From: Tritrichomonas musculus
Lineage: Eukaryota; Parabasalia; Tritrichomonadida; Tritrichomonadidae
Direction: 5' to 3'
Assembly (NCBI GenBank): GCA_039105265.1
Contig: JAPFFF010000010.1
Span: 4,836,001 to 4,900,000 of the forward strand
DNA length: 64,000 bases
In this document: piece after piece, positions 1 to 11,039 of the stretch
How the letters are laid out: each line of letters begins with the position of its first letter
Position numbering within the stretch: the first letter of the stretch is position 1
Position numbers and translations under genes: made by a program
Notes under the pieces: generated by a model
What the model was told of the DNA's origin: nothing
The model's input: only the letters and a program-made list of their open reading frames with translations
Database searches by the model: none

Positions 1-1834
1 GTTCGTACAAATTCTTTTGATATAAATCAAAAGCGAGTGAAATTTGTGAAGAGTAAGATAATTGAAATTGATTTCCAATCAAGTCGCATGATTTTCGTTC
101 AAGATGAAGAAGAAGCACTTCTACCACATCTTCTCTATCAAGTGACAACAAATATTCAATAAGTTGCGTGGGCAATTTTTCTTTAGTCTTCTCTAAAAAC
201 GGCAACGCATAACGAAGCGAATCTTCTTTGCATAATAAAACAGTCGCTGTTATTGCATCCAGGTCTTCTACGTTTTGCGATATGCCACTTATCATCACTT
301 CAGGATCAGAAGAATACTTATTCATCACTTTGGCTATTATTTTGGAATTTGAATCGGTATCTGGCTCCATTAACAAAAGTGCCGATTTGACAGCAATAAT
401 GTCATCAATGTTTTCCTTTAAAACTTTCCCGCAAATCGATGAATCAACAAGATAAAGGGATTTCTTTTCAATCGGTAAACCTAGGAAAATTTCATATTCA
501 TACTTGGACAAAACAATTGACCTTAAAACGGTTAGACAATGAGAAATTATAACCATTTCGTCTTCATTTTTTGAAATGATTGAATGAATCGTTTCAATGT
601 TATCGTTGCTATGAAGTTGAAGGCCAAATATTGGTCTTTCGCCAACAAAGCTTGAAAGTGACATCATTACGATAGAAACAGTTTCTGAATCGTCTTTTAA
701 ATTTTCTGCTGAAGCTAAAAGAGACAAAGGTATTGAATTCAAAGCTAATTCATCTAAATGCGATATTAATGAATGAATAACAACCGATGAACGACGAATG
801 ATTGAAGGATTATCTGAATGAAGCATAATAATTGAACTTATCGCCGACAAAAGATCAATGTCCGGAGGGAATTGTCCTTTTGATTTGGTGAGAGAATGGT
901 AACAAACTGTTAAAGCTTGCTTGACTGCTTTTTGATTAGTTATTAAATTCATCATTGCAAAATATGATATTGTAATGGCATCAATTGGTATGTCTTCACT
1001 CTTAAATTTGGTGGCAAGTATCGAAATTGCTCCGCTTAATACATCTCTATTACGAACAAGGTTGTCTTTGTGAAATAATATTGAATCGATTAAAGACTTA
1101 GGACAATATTCAGCTGGGCAACGCCCAGCTAAGATAACAACACTCCTAAAAATTGGAAAATCATTCGGATATAAATCCGATATTTGTACAAAATGAGGTA
1201 AAGCAGTAGATGATATTTGTTCTAAAATTTGAGTTGTTGCGATATTTAAAAACGATAGTAACAATCTAGCTTGTAAATCTTCGATATCTTGAAAATTTTG
1301 AGAATAAATAATTAAAACATTGCATAATTTTTTTAAAGAAGGCCCTAATTCTGGATCTAAAAACATAGTAATTGTTATAACATGATTAGCATGAGATTCT
1401 GACTTTGTATTTAATCTTGAAACTGCAACAAGTGTTTTAACTAAAAGTATATCATTAAATTGATCGCGTATAGTTGGTATTCGTATTAGTTTTTCCATTG
1501 AATTGAGTGCCATTTCGCTCACTTGTGCATCATCTTTGGAATAGCTCGCAATTGTTATAAATTGTTTTACAATATCTGAATTTTCCAGAATTGGCCATAC
1601 TTTTTGACTATCGATTAATATATCATACATCTGTATTGAATGTACAATAACGTTCATGTCTGCATCGTTGTTTGAAATCGCATTTGCAACACAATCGAGA
1701 GCGCGTTGAAATATTTGAGGATCTTTTTCCGATTTTAAAATATTTCCGAGTTGATCAATACATTTTATTTGACCTGATACTGTTGTTGTGCTTTTTTCCA
1801 TTTCATAGCAAAGAGAATCGAGAGTCGCCCTCAT
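1..1834 (-). CDS. Armadillo/HEAT-like helical-repeat protein, 3' end beyond the window
   Basis: The minus strand is open from an ATG at 1834 to the left window edge, about 611 codons without a stop, so the C-terminus lies outside. The protein begins MRATLDSLCYEMEKSTTTVS and is almost wholly alpha-helical in appearance, with alternating hydrophobic and polar stretches typical of ARM/HEAT superhelices (for example QIFQRALDCVANAISNNDAD). No catalytic motif, signal peptide or membrane segment is seen. An initiator-like TCATTT lies 11 nt upstream of the ATG, which supports this start. The exact family is not recognised; a scaffold or transport role would be a guess. Confidence is high that it is a gene and low for function. 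Confidence 0.8.
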   Translation of the reverse strand, partial: MRATLDSLCYEMEKSTTTVSGQIKCIDQLGNILKSEKDPQIFQRALDCVANAISNNDADMNVIVHSIQMYDILIDSQKVWPILENSDIVKQFITIASYSKDDAQVSEMALNSMEKLIRIPTIRDQFNDILLVKTLVAVSRLNTKSESHANHVITITMFLDPELGPSLKKLCNVLIIYSQNFQDIEDLQARLLLSFLNIATTQILEQISSTALPHFVQISDLYPNDFPIFRSVVILAGRCPAEYCPKSLIDSILFHKDNLVRNRDVLSGAISILATKFKSEDIPIDAITISYFAMMNLITNQKAVKQALTVCYHSLTKSKGQFPPDIDLLSAISSIIMLHSDNPSIIRRSSVVIHSLISHLDELALNSIPLSLLASAENLKDDSETVSIVMMSLSSFVGERPIFGLQLHSNDNIETIHSIISKNEDEMVIISHCLTVLRSIVLSKYEYEIFLGLPIEKKSLYLVDSSICGKVLKENIDDIIAVKSALLLMEPDTDSNSKIIAKVMNKYSSDPEVMISGISQNVEDLDAITATVLLCKEDSLRYALPFLEKTKEKLPTQLIEYLLSLDREDVVEVLLLHLERKSCDLIGNQFQLSYSSQISLAFDLYQKNLYE

Positions 1835-1839
1835 CTTGG

Positions 1840-1845
1840 AAATGA
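1840..1845 (-). promoter_or_regulatory. Initiator-like TCATTT before the armadillo gene
   Basis: On the minus strand TCATTT lies 11 nt before the ATG at 1834. Trichomonad initiators (TCA then pyrimidine, then T/A) normally lie within about 20 nt of the start codon. Assignment is by motif and position only. Confidence 0.4.
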
Positions 1846-2051
1846 TAAACGTGCTTCTATAATAACGAAAATTTTGTTGAAAAGAAAAGACATAATTGGA
1901 TATCAAAAAGAAAGATTTTTTTACATAATAAAAAAAAAAAAAAATATAAAAACAAATAAAAAGTAATCCATCTATAAATAGCCTTATTATGTTGTCAATT
2001 AAATATATATCTCTATGCTATTTATTTCTTTTTGTATCTTAAAATGCATTC

Positions 2052-3620
2052 TCACTCATCTTGTTCTTCTTTATCATTATCATTGTTTGCTTTTTCATTT
2101 GGGATATCATCAGTATTGTTATTATTATCGTTTTCTACTTCGTCATTAGTGTTGTTGTTATAATTGTTTGCGTTTTCGTTGTTAGTATCACCTTTTTTTT
2201 CACTGCCGTTTTCGTTTTCATTGTTTAAAATATTCCTCGAATCTTTATCGTTTGTTTTATCTTCTGGCCCTTCCATCTGGCTAAGGATTGTTTTTAGAGA
2301 TTGATTTTCGCCTTCAATTCCTTGTAGCTCGTTTCCAACCATTTGCAAATCATTTAAGAGTGCTTCATTAGTAACTTGTACATCATCAAGTGACTTATAA
2401 AACATTCTCAAGCAGGTATCTTCATCTACTGGTTGATCTAAAGGAACAACTTTTTCTAATTCTTTAATGACCAAAGTTTTCTTTTCTGCATTAGCTTGGT
2501 ACCATCGAAGTTGTTCTTCAAGCTGCTTAATTTCTTTTTCGATTTGTTCTTTTTCAAGCAAATTTTGTTCTTCAACGTTTGTAAGTTCTTCAACGATGGG
2601 AGAGACAATATCTTGTCTTTGGAGAGTTTGTCTTTCAAAGTCAATTCGTTTTTCTAGCTGCCGAATCATCTCCATTTTCTTCTGAAGAAGTTTTTTCTTT
2701 TTCATGCCATAACTGTTTATTTCGCTTTGAATGTTATTTATTTGATTATCAATATCTGGAATGGTATTTGTTTTGATATTTGCTATCACTTCTTGGGCTT
2801 TATTGACTAGTTTTTCTGTTTCTTTGTCGTATTTCTCTTTTTCGGTATTAGCTTCAAAGAGATCATACTCTTCTTTGCTTAGGGCGTTAACTTCATTTCG
2901 TAATTGAACTTCAAGGGTATGAAGTTGTGCTTCAACACCAAACGATTTTTCTTTTATTCTGTCCATGTCTTTTTGGTGCCTTTCCATCAAGTCAGATTGA
3001 ATTTGGAAATCTTGGTTCTTCCTTTTTTTCCAATTTTGCAATCTAAATCTACGTCCAGACTGAACACTTCTTTCTTTTTTCAAGTTGTTAAGTTTTGCGC
3101 ATAAATCTTGAATAAATAGACCGCATCCCATACACGTCTCGATTTGAGGTCTCAATATAGTAAAAGAATTGAAAAAGTTGTTGTAATCTTGAATTTGGTT
3201 AGAAATCAATTGCTCTTGGCTTGCTGCGTTATCAATTTTTTCATATAGTTCTGCTTCCTTTTTGGATAGCTCAACTTGACGAGAATTTTCTGATTCAAGT
3301 TTTGCTTTAACGTTACTTAATTGAAGATCTTCTTGATTTTTAAGTTTGGCGATACTGTTGTAAAAAGTATTAATAATGGAAGATGGAACTTTTCCATCTT
3401 GATAATCTTCAAGTTGGTTATTTAACGATTCAATAGTTTTTGCGTACTCGGCTTTGGATTTTTCTATGTCTTCTTTTATTTCTGCAATTGCTTGTTGGAT
3501 GAGAACGATCTGACGATTACTATCTTTAAGAACACCGATTTTTGCTGTTATTTCGTCGTTTTCAGTCTGAAGCTGAACGAGTTGATTTTTCATTACGTTA
3601 AATTCTTCATTCGAGAGCAT
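2052..3620 (-). CDS. Coiled-coil protein with acidic Asn-rich tail
   Basis: The 522-aa protein is nearly continuous heptad-type coiled coil from residue 5 to about 440 (runs rich in E, K, Q, L, N), interrupted near residue 165 by a short cysteine pair (ETCMGCGLFIQDLC) that could be a hinge or metal site. The last 70 residues are low-complexity Asn/Glu/Asp. There is no signal peptide or membrane span. Such proteins are common cytoskeletal or flagellar scaffolds in trichomonads, but no family-specific signature is recognised, so function is open. The ATG at 3620 is the first in frame; the AT-rich leader upstream holds TTCAAATCG but no strong initiator. Confidence 0.8.
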   Translation of the reverse strand: MLSNEEFNVMKNQLVQLQTENDEITAKIGVLKDSNRQIVLIQQAIAEIKEDIEKSKAEYAKTIESLNNQLEDYQDGKVPSSIINTFYNSIAKLKNQEDLQLSNVKAKLESENSRQVELSKKEAELYEKIDNAASQEQLISNQIQDYNNFFNSFTILRPQIETCMGCGLFIQDLCAKLNNLKKERSVQSGRRFRLQNWKKRKNQDFQIQSDLMERHQKDMDRIKEKSFGVEAQLHTLEVQLRNEVNALSKEEYDLFEANTEKEKYDKETEKLVNKAQEVIANIKTNTIPDIDNQINNIQSEINSYGMKKKKLLQKKMEMIRQLEKRIDFERQTLQRQDIVSPIVEELTNVEEQNLLEKEQIEKEIKQLEEQLRWYQANAEKKTLVIKELEKVVPLDQPVDEDTCLRMFYKSLDDVQVTNEALLNDLQMVGNELQGIEGENQSLKTILSQMEGPEDKTNDKDSRNILNNENENGSEKKGDTNNENANNYNNNTNDEVENDNNNNTDDIPNEKANNDNDKEEQDE

Positions 3621-4023
3621 TGTTAATATTTTATTAAAGTTTACGATTTGAAGATAAATTGAAAATTTTCAATAGAAAGCCCATTTTTTTTTTTTATCTC
3701 AAAACTAATTTAATTTTTGGAGAGTTTTTGATATAAGAAACATTATTCTTGAAAGATAATTTATCTATAATAAATATGAATAATGAACGTTAATTATGAC
3801 CGTTTGAACAAAAATATAGCTTTTCAATGACTATTCTAAAAATAATGCATTTAATTTATCAAATAACTAAAAATTTAAATTCAAGCATATAATTCTATGT
3901 ATGATTGATAAAAACGACGAAATGGTAAATCAATACAAAATTGATTTTAAACAAATGATCAATTAATCAAATTCAAAATATATTTTTGTATTATACATTA
4001 ATTATATACTAATAATATTTTGT
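3621..4023. other. AT-rich intergenic stretch
   Basis: About 400 bp with homopolymer runs and no coding frame, repeat or RNA-like structure that I can see. It separates the coiled-coil gene from the broken kinase locus. Confidence 0.5.
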
Positions 4024-5290
4024 TTAACTACAAGAATATTTTTTATTCAAGAAGATATTTATATTTATTTTCACAATGAAAGACGTTAAGCACATAAAAA
4101 ATAAAAAAGTTAATGGTTCATCATAAAATACATTATTTCTATGCCATATTATAATATTTTTGAGCTTCTTTCCTTTTTCAAGCATTTTTGCATATTGAAT
4201 CATCGAATCCTTATCGCCATTATCAGCTGCCATTTTATAATATTTGCCAGATTGTTCGATATCTTTCTGTATTCCATCACCTTCATATAGCATATTTGCA
4301 TACGAAGCCATACACTCAATTACTCCCAAATCGGCTCCCATTTTAAAATAATTCGCAGCTTCATATTTGTCCGGGGAGAAACGGTCGCCTTTTTGTAGGA
4401 TTCTAGCGTAAATGAAGAGAGCTTCAACCACTTTTCCATCAACGGCCATTTTATAATAACGAGCTGATTCCATCACTCAAAAATCGAGCAAAATTCATTA
4501 TTGCGATTTAAGTCGCCGTTATCGGCTGCCATTTTAACTGTTTCATAATGAATGAAAAAAGATAATGCACTTTATTAGATAAAAATGTTGATAAAGAACT
4601 GTTACTCATAAATTCATAAATTATGCCAATAACCTTTTCATTCTTCTTAACCAAACCATAGAATTTAATCAAATTTCGATTTTTATCATTTGTACAACAA
4701 TTCACTTCACGATTCATATCCAATCTAGATCTTTTCATAACAAAAAGATATAACGTTTTAAGGTGCATTACTAAATCAATTTTTGATAAATAGTTAGATT
4801 TAATACTACGCAAAATAATGAATTCATCCTTGCTAAAGTTTTCATAATTGATTTCAGAATTTTCATTTGAAATTATTTTTTCAGTTTTTTCGATCATTTC
4901 TTCATTGGAATGAGAAAATAAATCAATGGGATTAATAATTTGATTTTGAATCTGTGAATTATATGAAAAAAATGACGCATATTCGAAATAATATGAAGGA
5001 TAATAATATCTTCTAATTAGATAAGCAATTATAGGATGAATGGTTAAAGCAATTAATTTATTACCCTGCATTTTCTTTTTCAAATGATTATAACATGATT
5101 GAATTTCTTCTTCTATATTCTGATTTTTTATATTGATGAAAGAATTATTTTCAAAACTTGTATCAATATATGAAGAATTTGCTTGTTCAATAATTGATTT
5201 AAATGATTTTGTGTTTATTGATTCAATAAGCAGGCAGCGTTTTTCAACACAGAATATTGCATTTATATCATCATCAATCTTGTTAAGTTT
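4024..5290 (-). pseudogene. Broken Sel1-repeat protein kinase: N-terminal region and N-lobe, then Sel1 repeats
   Basis: Reading leftward from about 5290, an open frame without an ATG until 5083 gives a family N-terminal region, then a kinase N-lobe (DEFIILRSIKSN strand 1, LYLFVMKRSRL where the VxxK lysine strand lies, NLIKFYGLVKKNEKVIGIIYEF strands 4-5). It then runs straight into Sel1-repeat sequence (KMAADNGD, three SEL1 units at 4024-4476) in a different frame. The catalytic loop, DFG region and C-lobe are absent, and at least one frame change lies near 4500. I infer a kinase/Sel1 gene that lost its C-lobe. It abuts, head to head, a C-lobe/Sel1 gene on the other strand, which suggests a rearrangement and not simple decay. 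Confidence 0.65.
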
Positions 5291-8175
5291 GTAAGTTTTA
5301 AAAGTAAAAAACCTATTTCCTTTGATTATGAAACAGTTAAAAAAGCTAAAAGTTCAGATGATACTTATGATTTTGCTTCACAAATTTATTCTTCACCAGA
5401 GCAAATAAATGGCGAAAGACAACATATTTCTTTTCCAACAGATTTATATTCACTAGGTATTCTTATTTATTATCTATTTGAAAGAAAAAAAAATTGATAA
5501 ATTCAACAGATATTTCATCAATTTTTGATTTCTTAAAAAAAAACGATGTTCCTAGAATAACAAATATAAATGATAACATTCAAAATATTTTTAAAAATTG
5601 TTTAAAATATGATCCACAAGATAGATTGACAATTAATAATGTTAAAAGCATATTATGTGATCAATCCAATTTTTTTTATTTTCTTGATCTTTACTTTGAT
5701 GAAGGTAAAATTCAAATTGACGAATTAAGTTATTATTTTTTTGAAAGCATCATTTTTGAAAATAGTCAATTATCAAAAAATATCAATGCATTATATAATA
5801 TATTAAATTCAATCTCTCAACATGATATGAAAAAAATAATATATCAAATAGGATGTTTATATAGTGTTGATCAAATAATTACCAGAGATTTTGGAAAATC
5901 ATTTAAGTATATAAAAATATCTGCTTTAAAATATAATTATTCAGTTGCTAATAAAAGTTTAGGTAATTTTTATTATAATGGTCTTGGCACAGAACAAAAT
6001 TATCAAAAAGCACGAGAATGCTACCTTTCAGCAGCCAAACAACAAAACCCAGAAGCTCTTTATTTTTTGGGTGTAATTTATTTTTATGGTGATGGCATTG
6101 AAATCAATTATGATATAGCAAGATATTTTTTTGAACAATCTGCAGAACTAGGTAATTTAAATGCATTAAATCAACTTGGATACATGTATTATAATGGAGA
6201 TGATGTTGAACAAAATTATAACAAAGCTAAAAACTATTACAAAAAGGCGGCGAAAATGAATCATTCAATTGCTCAATTTAATTTAGGAAGTATGTATTAT
6301 AGTGGAATAGGTATTAAACAAAACTACCAAAAAGCTAAAAAATATCTGGAATTATCTGCAAATCAAAATTATGTAAATGCAATAAATTTTTTAGGTCATT
6401 ATTATGATGAAATTGAAAAGAATTATGAAAAAGCAAAAAAATGTTTTGAATTAGCTGAAAAGCAAAATGATCCATTTAGTAGGATAAATTTGGGAAATAT
6501 TTATTATTATGGTCGTGGTGTTCCAGTTGATATTTTACTTGCAAAAAAATATTACGAATTATCTGCTGAACAAGGCATTTCAGAAGCTTATTATTGCTTG
6601 GGTAATATTTATTATGAAGATAATAAAAATATTGAAAAAAATTATGAAAAAGCAAGAGAATATTATGAAAAAGCAGCAGAAGACTATCATCCAAATGCAT
6701 TATATAATCTAGGAATTATTTATTATAAAGGACTAGGTGTCTCTCAAAATATTAATAAAGCTATACATTTTTTTGAACTGGCTGCCTTTCAAAATATTAC
6801 TGATTCTCTTTTATATTTATGGAAAATATATTTTGATGGTTTTCAAATAGGTAAAAACATTATTAAAGCAATTGATTACTTGATGATAGCAGTAGAAAAA
6901 GGTAATTTTGGTGCATTGTTTTATCTTGGATGGATATTTGAAGATGGAAAATATATTGAACGTGATTTACATAAAGCAATTTCTTATTATTTGAAATGTA
7001 GTCAAATTAATAATGATAAAAAAAACAGAATCATAGTTAATTTAAAAATGGGTTATAAAGATCAATTAAACTATAATGACTTTTGTTATCAATCAAATAA
7101 CAATTTAGGTTTAATTTATATTATTGAAGAAAAAAATTGGCAAGAAGGCAAAAAGTTTATAAAAGAATCTGCATTTAACGAATATCCTTTTGGCCACAAT
7201 AGTTATGGTGTTATATTGCAATATTTTGACAAAAATGATAAAGAAGCTAAATATTTTTATAAAAAAGCATCAAAGAAAAAGTTTATCTTGTCTATGTTTA
7301 ATCTTGCTCGTTTATATGAATCAAAAAACAAAAATGAAAAGTCCAATCAACTTTATCTTGAATTATTAAAATATAACATTGAACCTTTATGCTTCAAAAA
7401 TCAAATCATTGAAGATGAACGCCTTGAGGTCTCTAATGTATTCGTTAAATGTTACACCAATTTGAAAATGATTTTATATCAATTCCAAAAGAAGGAAAGT
7501 GTTGAAAAAATCAAAAAGTATTTAATTAATGCAATTTTTGGGAATTTTTTCAAATATTTATTTTCAAGCAATACTGTTTCTTATCAACTTGTAATTCATA
7601 AAAAAGATATGAATTGGCACCTAAAAGATTTGTTGTTACATTTTCCTTTGTTTAATCTATCAGATAAAAAGGTTTGGAAAGAGATTGATCGAAAAAAAGA
7701 TTCAATTGAAATTGTAATTAAATATAAAGATCATACTCATCAGAATGATAGGTTTTATAGTTATAAACTCAATTCCAAAAAGGAAAGCATGATTGATAAA
7801 AATGATTTGGATATTTATGATGAAACTATTGATAATGAAATCAAAAACATTTTTAATTCATTAAACATAAATAATAAATTCATGTTGGTAGATGGAGGAA
7901 ATTCATCTGATTATTTATTAAATGGAATTCGCTTTATTTCTGTAAAAGATAATGTTGAAAGATTTTTATTTTGTCCAAAGTTACTAATTCAAGATATTTT
8001 AAAAAATATATATTATATTGAAAATGAAATTAAAGAAATTATTCGAGATATGGATGATTTAATAAGTAAACCCCCATATTATGTGCAGTTCGGAAGAATT
8101 CCCATTTTAAGGCAAACTCAAAGCTCAAAAATAAATAATATCAATCATTTGTTTTATGAAGGATTTGAATATTAA
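5279..8175 (+). pseudogene. Kinase C-lobe plus Sel1-repeat protein, 5'-truncated
   Basis: From 5279 the plus strand encodes a kinase activation segment and C-lobe (IYSSPEQINGE in the APE position; TDLYSLGILIYYLFE for subdomain IX; CLKYDPQDRLTINNV for subdomain XI). About a dozen SEL1 repeats follow (unit type ALYNLGIIYYKGLGVSQN), then roughly 330 residues of unrecognised C-terminus. No N-lobe, catalytic loop or ATG precedes it. The frame changes at a 9-A run at 5485-5493: upstream it meets TGA at 5495, and downstream it is open for 893 codons. This could be a true frameshift or a homopolymer sequencing error. Known TKL-type trichomonad kinases often carry Sel1 tails. The long intact repeat tail suggests recent breakage, or continued use of the downstream frame from an internal start. 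Confidence 0.7.
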
Positions 8176-8308
8176 AATCTAGTGGCATTATAATTATAAT
8201 TAACAATAAAGAAATCTACTCAACGCAAAATAAATAATTGAATCAAAGTTTTGATATTTTTTAATAAATCAATTAGATATTTGGATTGTATATTTGGTGA
8301 GGTATTGT

Positions 8309-8703
8309 AGGCTTGTTATTCTGATATCGATTATCAGGTTTGGCACTTTTTTTAACTCAGATAATCAATAATAAAATGCTATCGATTGGAAATTTTAATT
8401 GATGAATTAGATTATCAAGTATGAAATGTGATACAAAAAAAATATTCTTTTGATATCGGATCTTGATTAATGGCAATCAATACTTGAAAAAAACATTAAA
8501 AATAGTATTTTAATGACATAAAATAAATATATTCTAACTTATTATGTAAAAGAATCAGATTTTATTTAATTTTATAACGGATATTTGAAGTAAATCAGTT
8601 AAAAAATTTTCAATATTGAAAATCGATCTTTTATTTTTATTCATTATTGATATCAGAAAAATGGATCAATTATCGATATCGAAAATCGAGACTTAACAAG
8701 CCT
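8309..8703. mobile_element. Short inverted-repeat element, family A, copy 1
   Basis: The left end reads AGGCTTGTTATTCTGATATC and the right end is its imperfect inverse (AGACTTAACAAGCCT). The interior is AT-rich with many GATATC/ATCGAT words and no coding capacity. A related copy lies at 12560-13036, with the same terminal motif and a shared internal word (TATGAAATGTGATA). I infer a non-autonomous DNA transposon; target duplication is not clear. Confidence 0.55.
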
Positions 8704-8746
8704 CAGATATTGAAAACGAACTAATTTACTTCACATTACCTAGGTA

Positions 8747-8783
8747 TAACTTTTTGAGTTTTGTAAAATACTCAAAAAGTTAT
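8747..8783. repeat. Perfect hairpin, TAACTTTTTGAG arms
   Basis: ATAACTTTTTGAG is followed 11 nt later by its exact complement CTCAAAAAGTTAT. The arm matches a word (CTTTTTGA/TCAAAAAG) found in many intergenic regions here. It could be a regulatory palindrome or the tip of a decayed element. Confidence 0.5.
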
Positions 8784-8939
8784 AAAACAGATAATTAGGC
8801 TGACTGATTCTATGTGATTTATCAATTTTTTTCTATGCATAAATAGCTGTATAAAATAATTTAAAAAATAATTATCTCTTAGAAAAAAATGATATTTATA
8901 TTTATTTTAAATTTTAAATAATAATAATCGAAATTAATT

Positions 8940-9741
8940 CAGGGATGTGTATCGATCCTCTCCGGTAGCGGTTATTTTCCCGGTAAAATATCGATATTAC
9001 CGGCTCTAACCGCCGGTAACGGTATTTATCGATAAAAAACCGAAGTATCGATACAAAAGTGGAGAATTTATATCGAATGTCAGGTTTTTTGTCGGTATTT
9101 TTTTAACAAAAAATGTATCGGATTCATTTAAAGATGATTAAAAAAATTTATAAGATTCTAATGAAAATTGTTAATTCTCTTTAATTACATATTTTACAAC
9201 AAATAATCATCATAATAATTGAATAATCAATGGTTTCTGAAATATCGTAAATTTTATCATCTTTATGTCAATTTCTATTTGTAGATAAATATAACATTCC
9301 AGAACTATTGAATTAACTATTAATATGAGAAAGTACATAATATATATAAATTTTATTGTTTTTAATGATAATAATGATATCGAAAATTTGGATTGTTTAA
9401 TGAAAATGAATATGACGAGATTTCTGAAGAAGAAAGACAATAATATACTTTTTATAGGCTAGTAATTATATTTATAATTAAAATTTTTATTTAAAATTAA
9501 ATAATCAAATGTTTTAATATTTTTATACATTATTTATTAATAAAATTTATATATTAAAATACAGTATCGATACTGATAAAAAGTATTATAAAGTACTTTT
9601 TTAATAACCGCTGATACTCTAAAAATACCGAAGCACTCTTGTATCGATACTAAAAAATACCGAGCAAAAAAGTATCGATATTTACCGAATACCGATACTT
9701 CTTCGGTAACCGGTATTTAGTCGTATCGATAAACAACGCTG
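8940..9741. mobile_element. hAT-type non-autonomous transposon with 8-bp target duplication
   Basis: Left end CAGGGATGTGTATCGAT and right end ATCGATAAACAACGCTG form inverted termini starting with the CAG typical of hAT elements. They are flanked on both sides by the perfect 8-bp duplication AATTAATT (8932-8939 and 9742-9749). Subterminal zones are GC-richer and full of TATCGAT/CCGGTA words, as expected of transposase binding sites. The 802-bp interior has no long ORF; a short stretch near 9400-9442 on the plus strand encodes an acidic tail (NEYDEISEEERQ then stop) that could be the last codons of a lost hAT transposase. I infer an internally deleted hAT derivative. Confidence 0.85.
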
Positions 9742-10083
9742 AATTAATTATTTATTTTATTTTAAATAACAATATTAATCAAATTTTATTCAGATTATTA
9801 AAAATCATAATATATATGACATTTGGCTATATTTTAAGTATAATATATTATAAGGATTATATATATATTATATTGTAATTAATACATAATTTTATTAAAA
9901 AATAAAATAAGATAATTATAAATTTTATAGAAACAAATAGGCTTTCAAAAAAAAGTAAACGGAGTGACGGCGGTTAGTTTTCAAAAAAATTCAGAATCGA
10001 AACTTTTTGATGGTCATTTTTTCAATATGTTTTATCAATTAATTTGAAAACTTATTAGTTCAAATATAAAAAACAAGAGATTG

Positions 10084-10227
10084 ATGCCAAAAAAACGAAT
10101 ATTGCCATCAAAAAACAGTTGTCAACATTTTTTTCGAAACAATAATGATACAATTTTGGAAGAATTTTCATATTTAATTGACGGCAAAAGTCATATTACA
10201 AAATCATATTTTTGCAAGACCTGTTGA
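10084..10227 (+). other. Short coding-like stretch with Cys/His residues, uncertain
   Basis: A 47-codon frame begins MPKKRILPSKNSCQHFFRNN and ends HITKSYFCKTC before TGA. The C-x-H and C-x2-C spacing is faintly like a BED-type zinc finger of hAT transposases, and a hAT-like element lies just upstream. Too short to call; probably a relic. Confidence 0.2.
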
Positions 10228-10902
10228 AGTCTTTTTTTTTTAACAAAAAATAGAGTGATAAAGTATATATATGCCTTAATAAACCACCATGATGTGCAAT
10301 GTTGGTCCTGAAACCTTAAAAGCACATTAAATAGTCAAATTTGGCTCATTTTATGATTTCATGAGATAAGTACCTTTTAATTATTTAATTGATAGTCAAA
10401 TTAAATCATTAAAACTCAAAAAAATCGGGAACTTGGATATGCTTATTATCTATAATCAAATTAAATCATTTTAAATTAAAAAAATATATGTTAAAAGTAT
10501 TGCTTTATTTTTTTATTTTCCATTGATATAAAAATTAAAATATTAGACACACTCTTTTTATAGTTTTTCAACAATATAATATAGGAATAATTGAATGAAT
10601 TCAGAGTCGATCATTCAATTTTTATTGAATTTTGAGAATGGCTCTGAATTCTCATCGTCAGCCTACAGGAGAATGGCTGCGCCTTTCAAAAATCTACTTC
10701 ATTTATTTTTTAAATAAAAAAAACGTTCACTTTATCAATTTGGATTGTATTTATACCATAGTTATTAAAATCAGACCACATTCAACAAACATATTGGTAA
10801 TGGTTTGCTTATTATCTTTATCATATTTGGAAAAATTTAATTAAAAATTTCTAAGGAAGTTTAAATTAAATAAAATGATATAATATCACATTATTTAAAT
10901 AA

Positions 10903-11039
10903 ATGGAAGCTGTTTAGCAAGCTCTTGCTGATATTAAGAAGTTAGATCCAGATCAAAAGGCCTTCTATTAAGCATTTAATGCAAGTATACCTGAATTTGT
11001 AACTACTGTAATGAATTCCATGTATTTAATAAAGATGAA
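10903..11039 (+). pseudogene. Gene fragment interrupted by two stops
   Basis: From ATG 10903 the frame reads MEAV, TAG, QALADIKKLDPDQKAFY, TAA, AFNASIPEFVTTVMNSM and so on to TGA at about 11045. Amino-acid composition and codon choice look coding. Both stops could each be a C-to-T change of a glutamine codon. The fragment ends where the decayed pogo-like transposon begins, so insertion may have truncated it. The family is not recognised. Confidence 0.4.

Noticed and set aside
9210-9440. 76-codon minus-strand frame
   Set aside because: Lies inside the hAT-type element, antisense to the acidic transposase-like tail, and is low in information.
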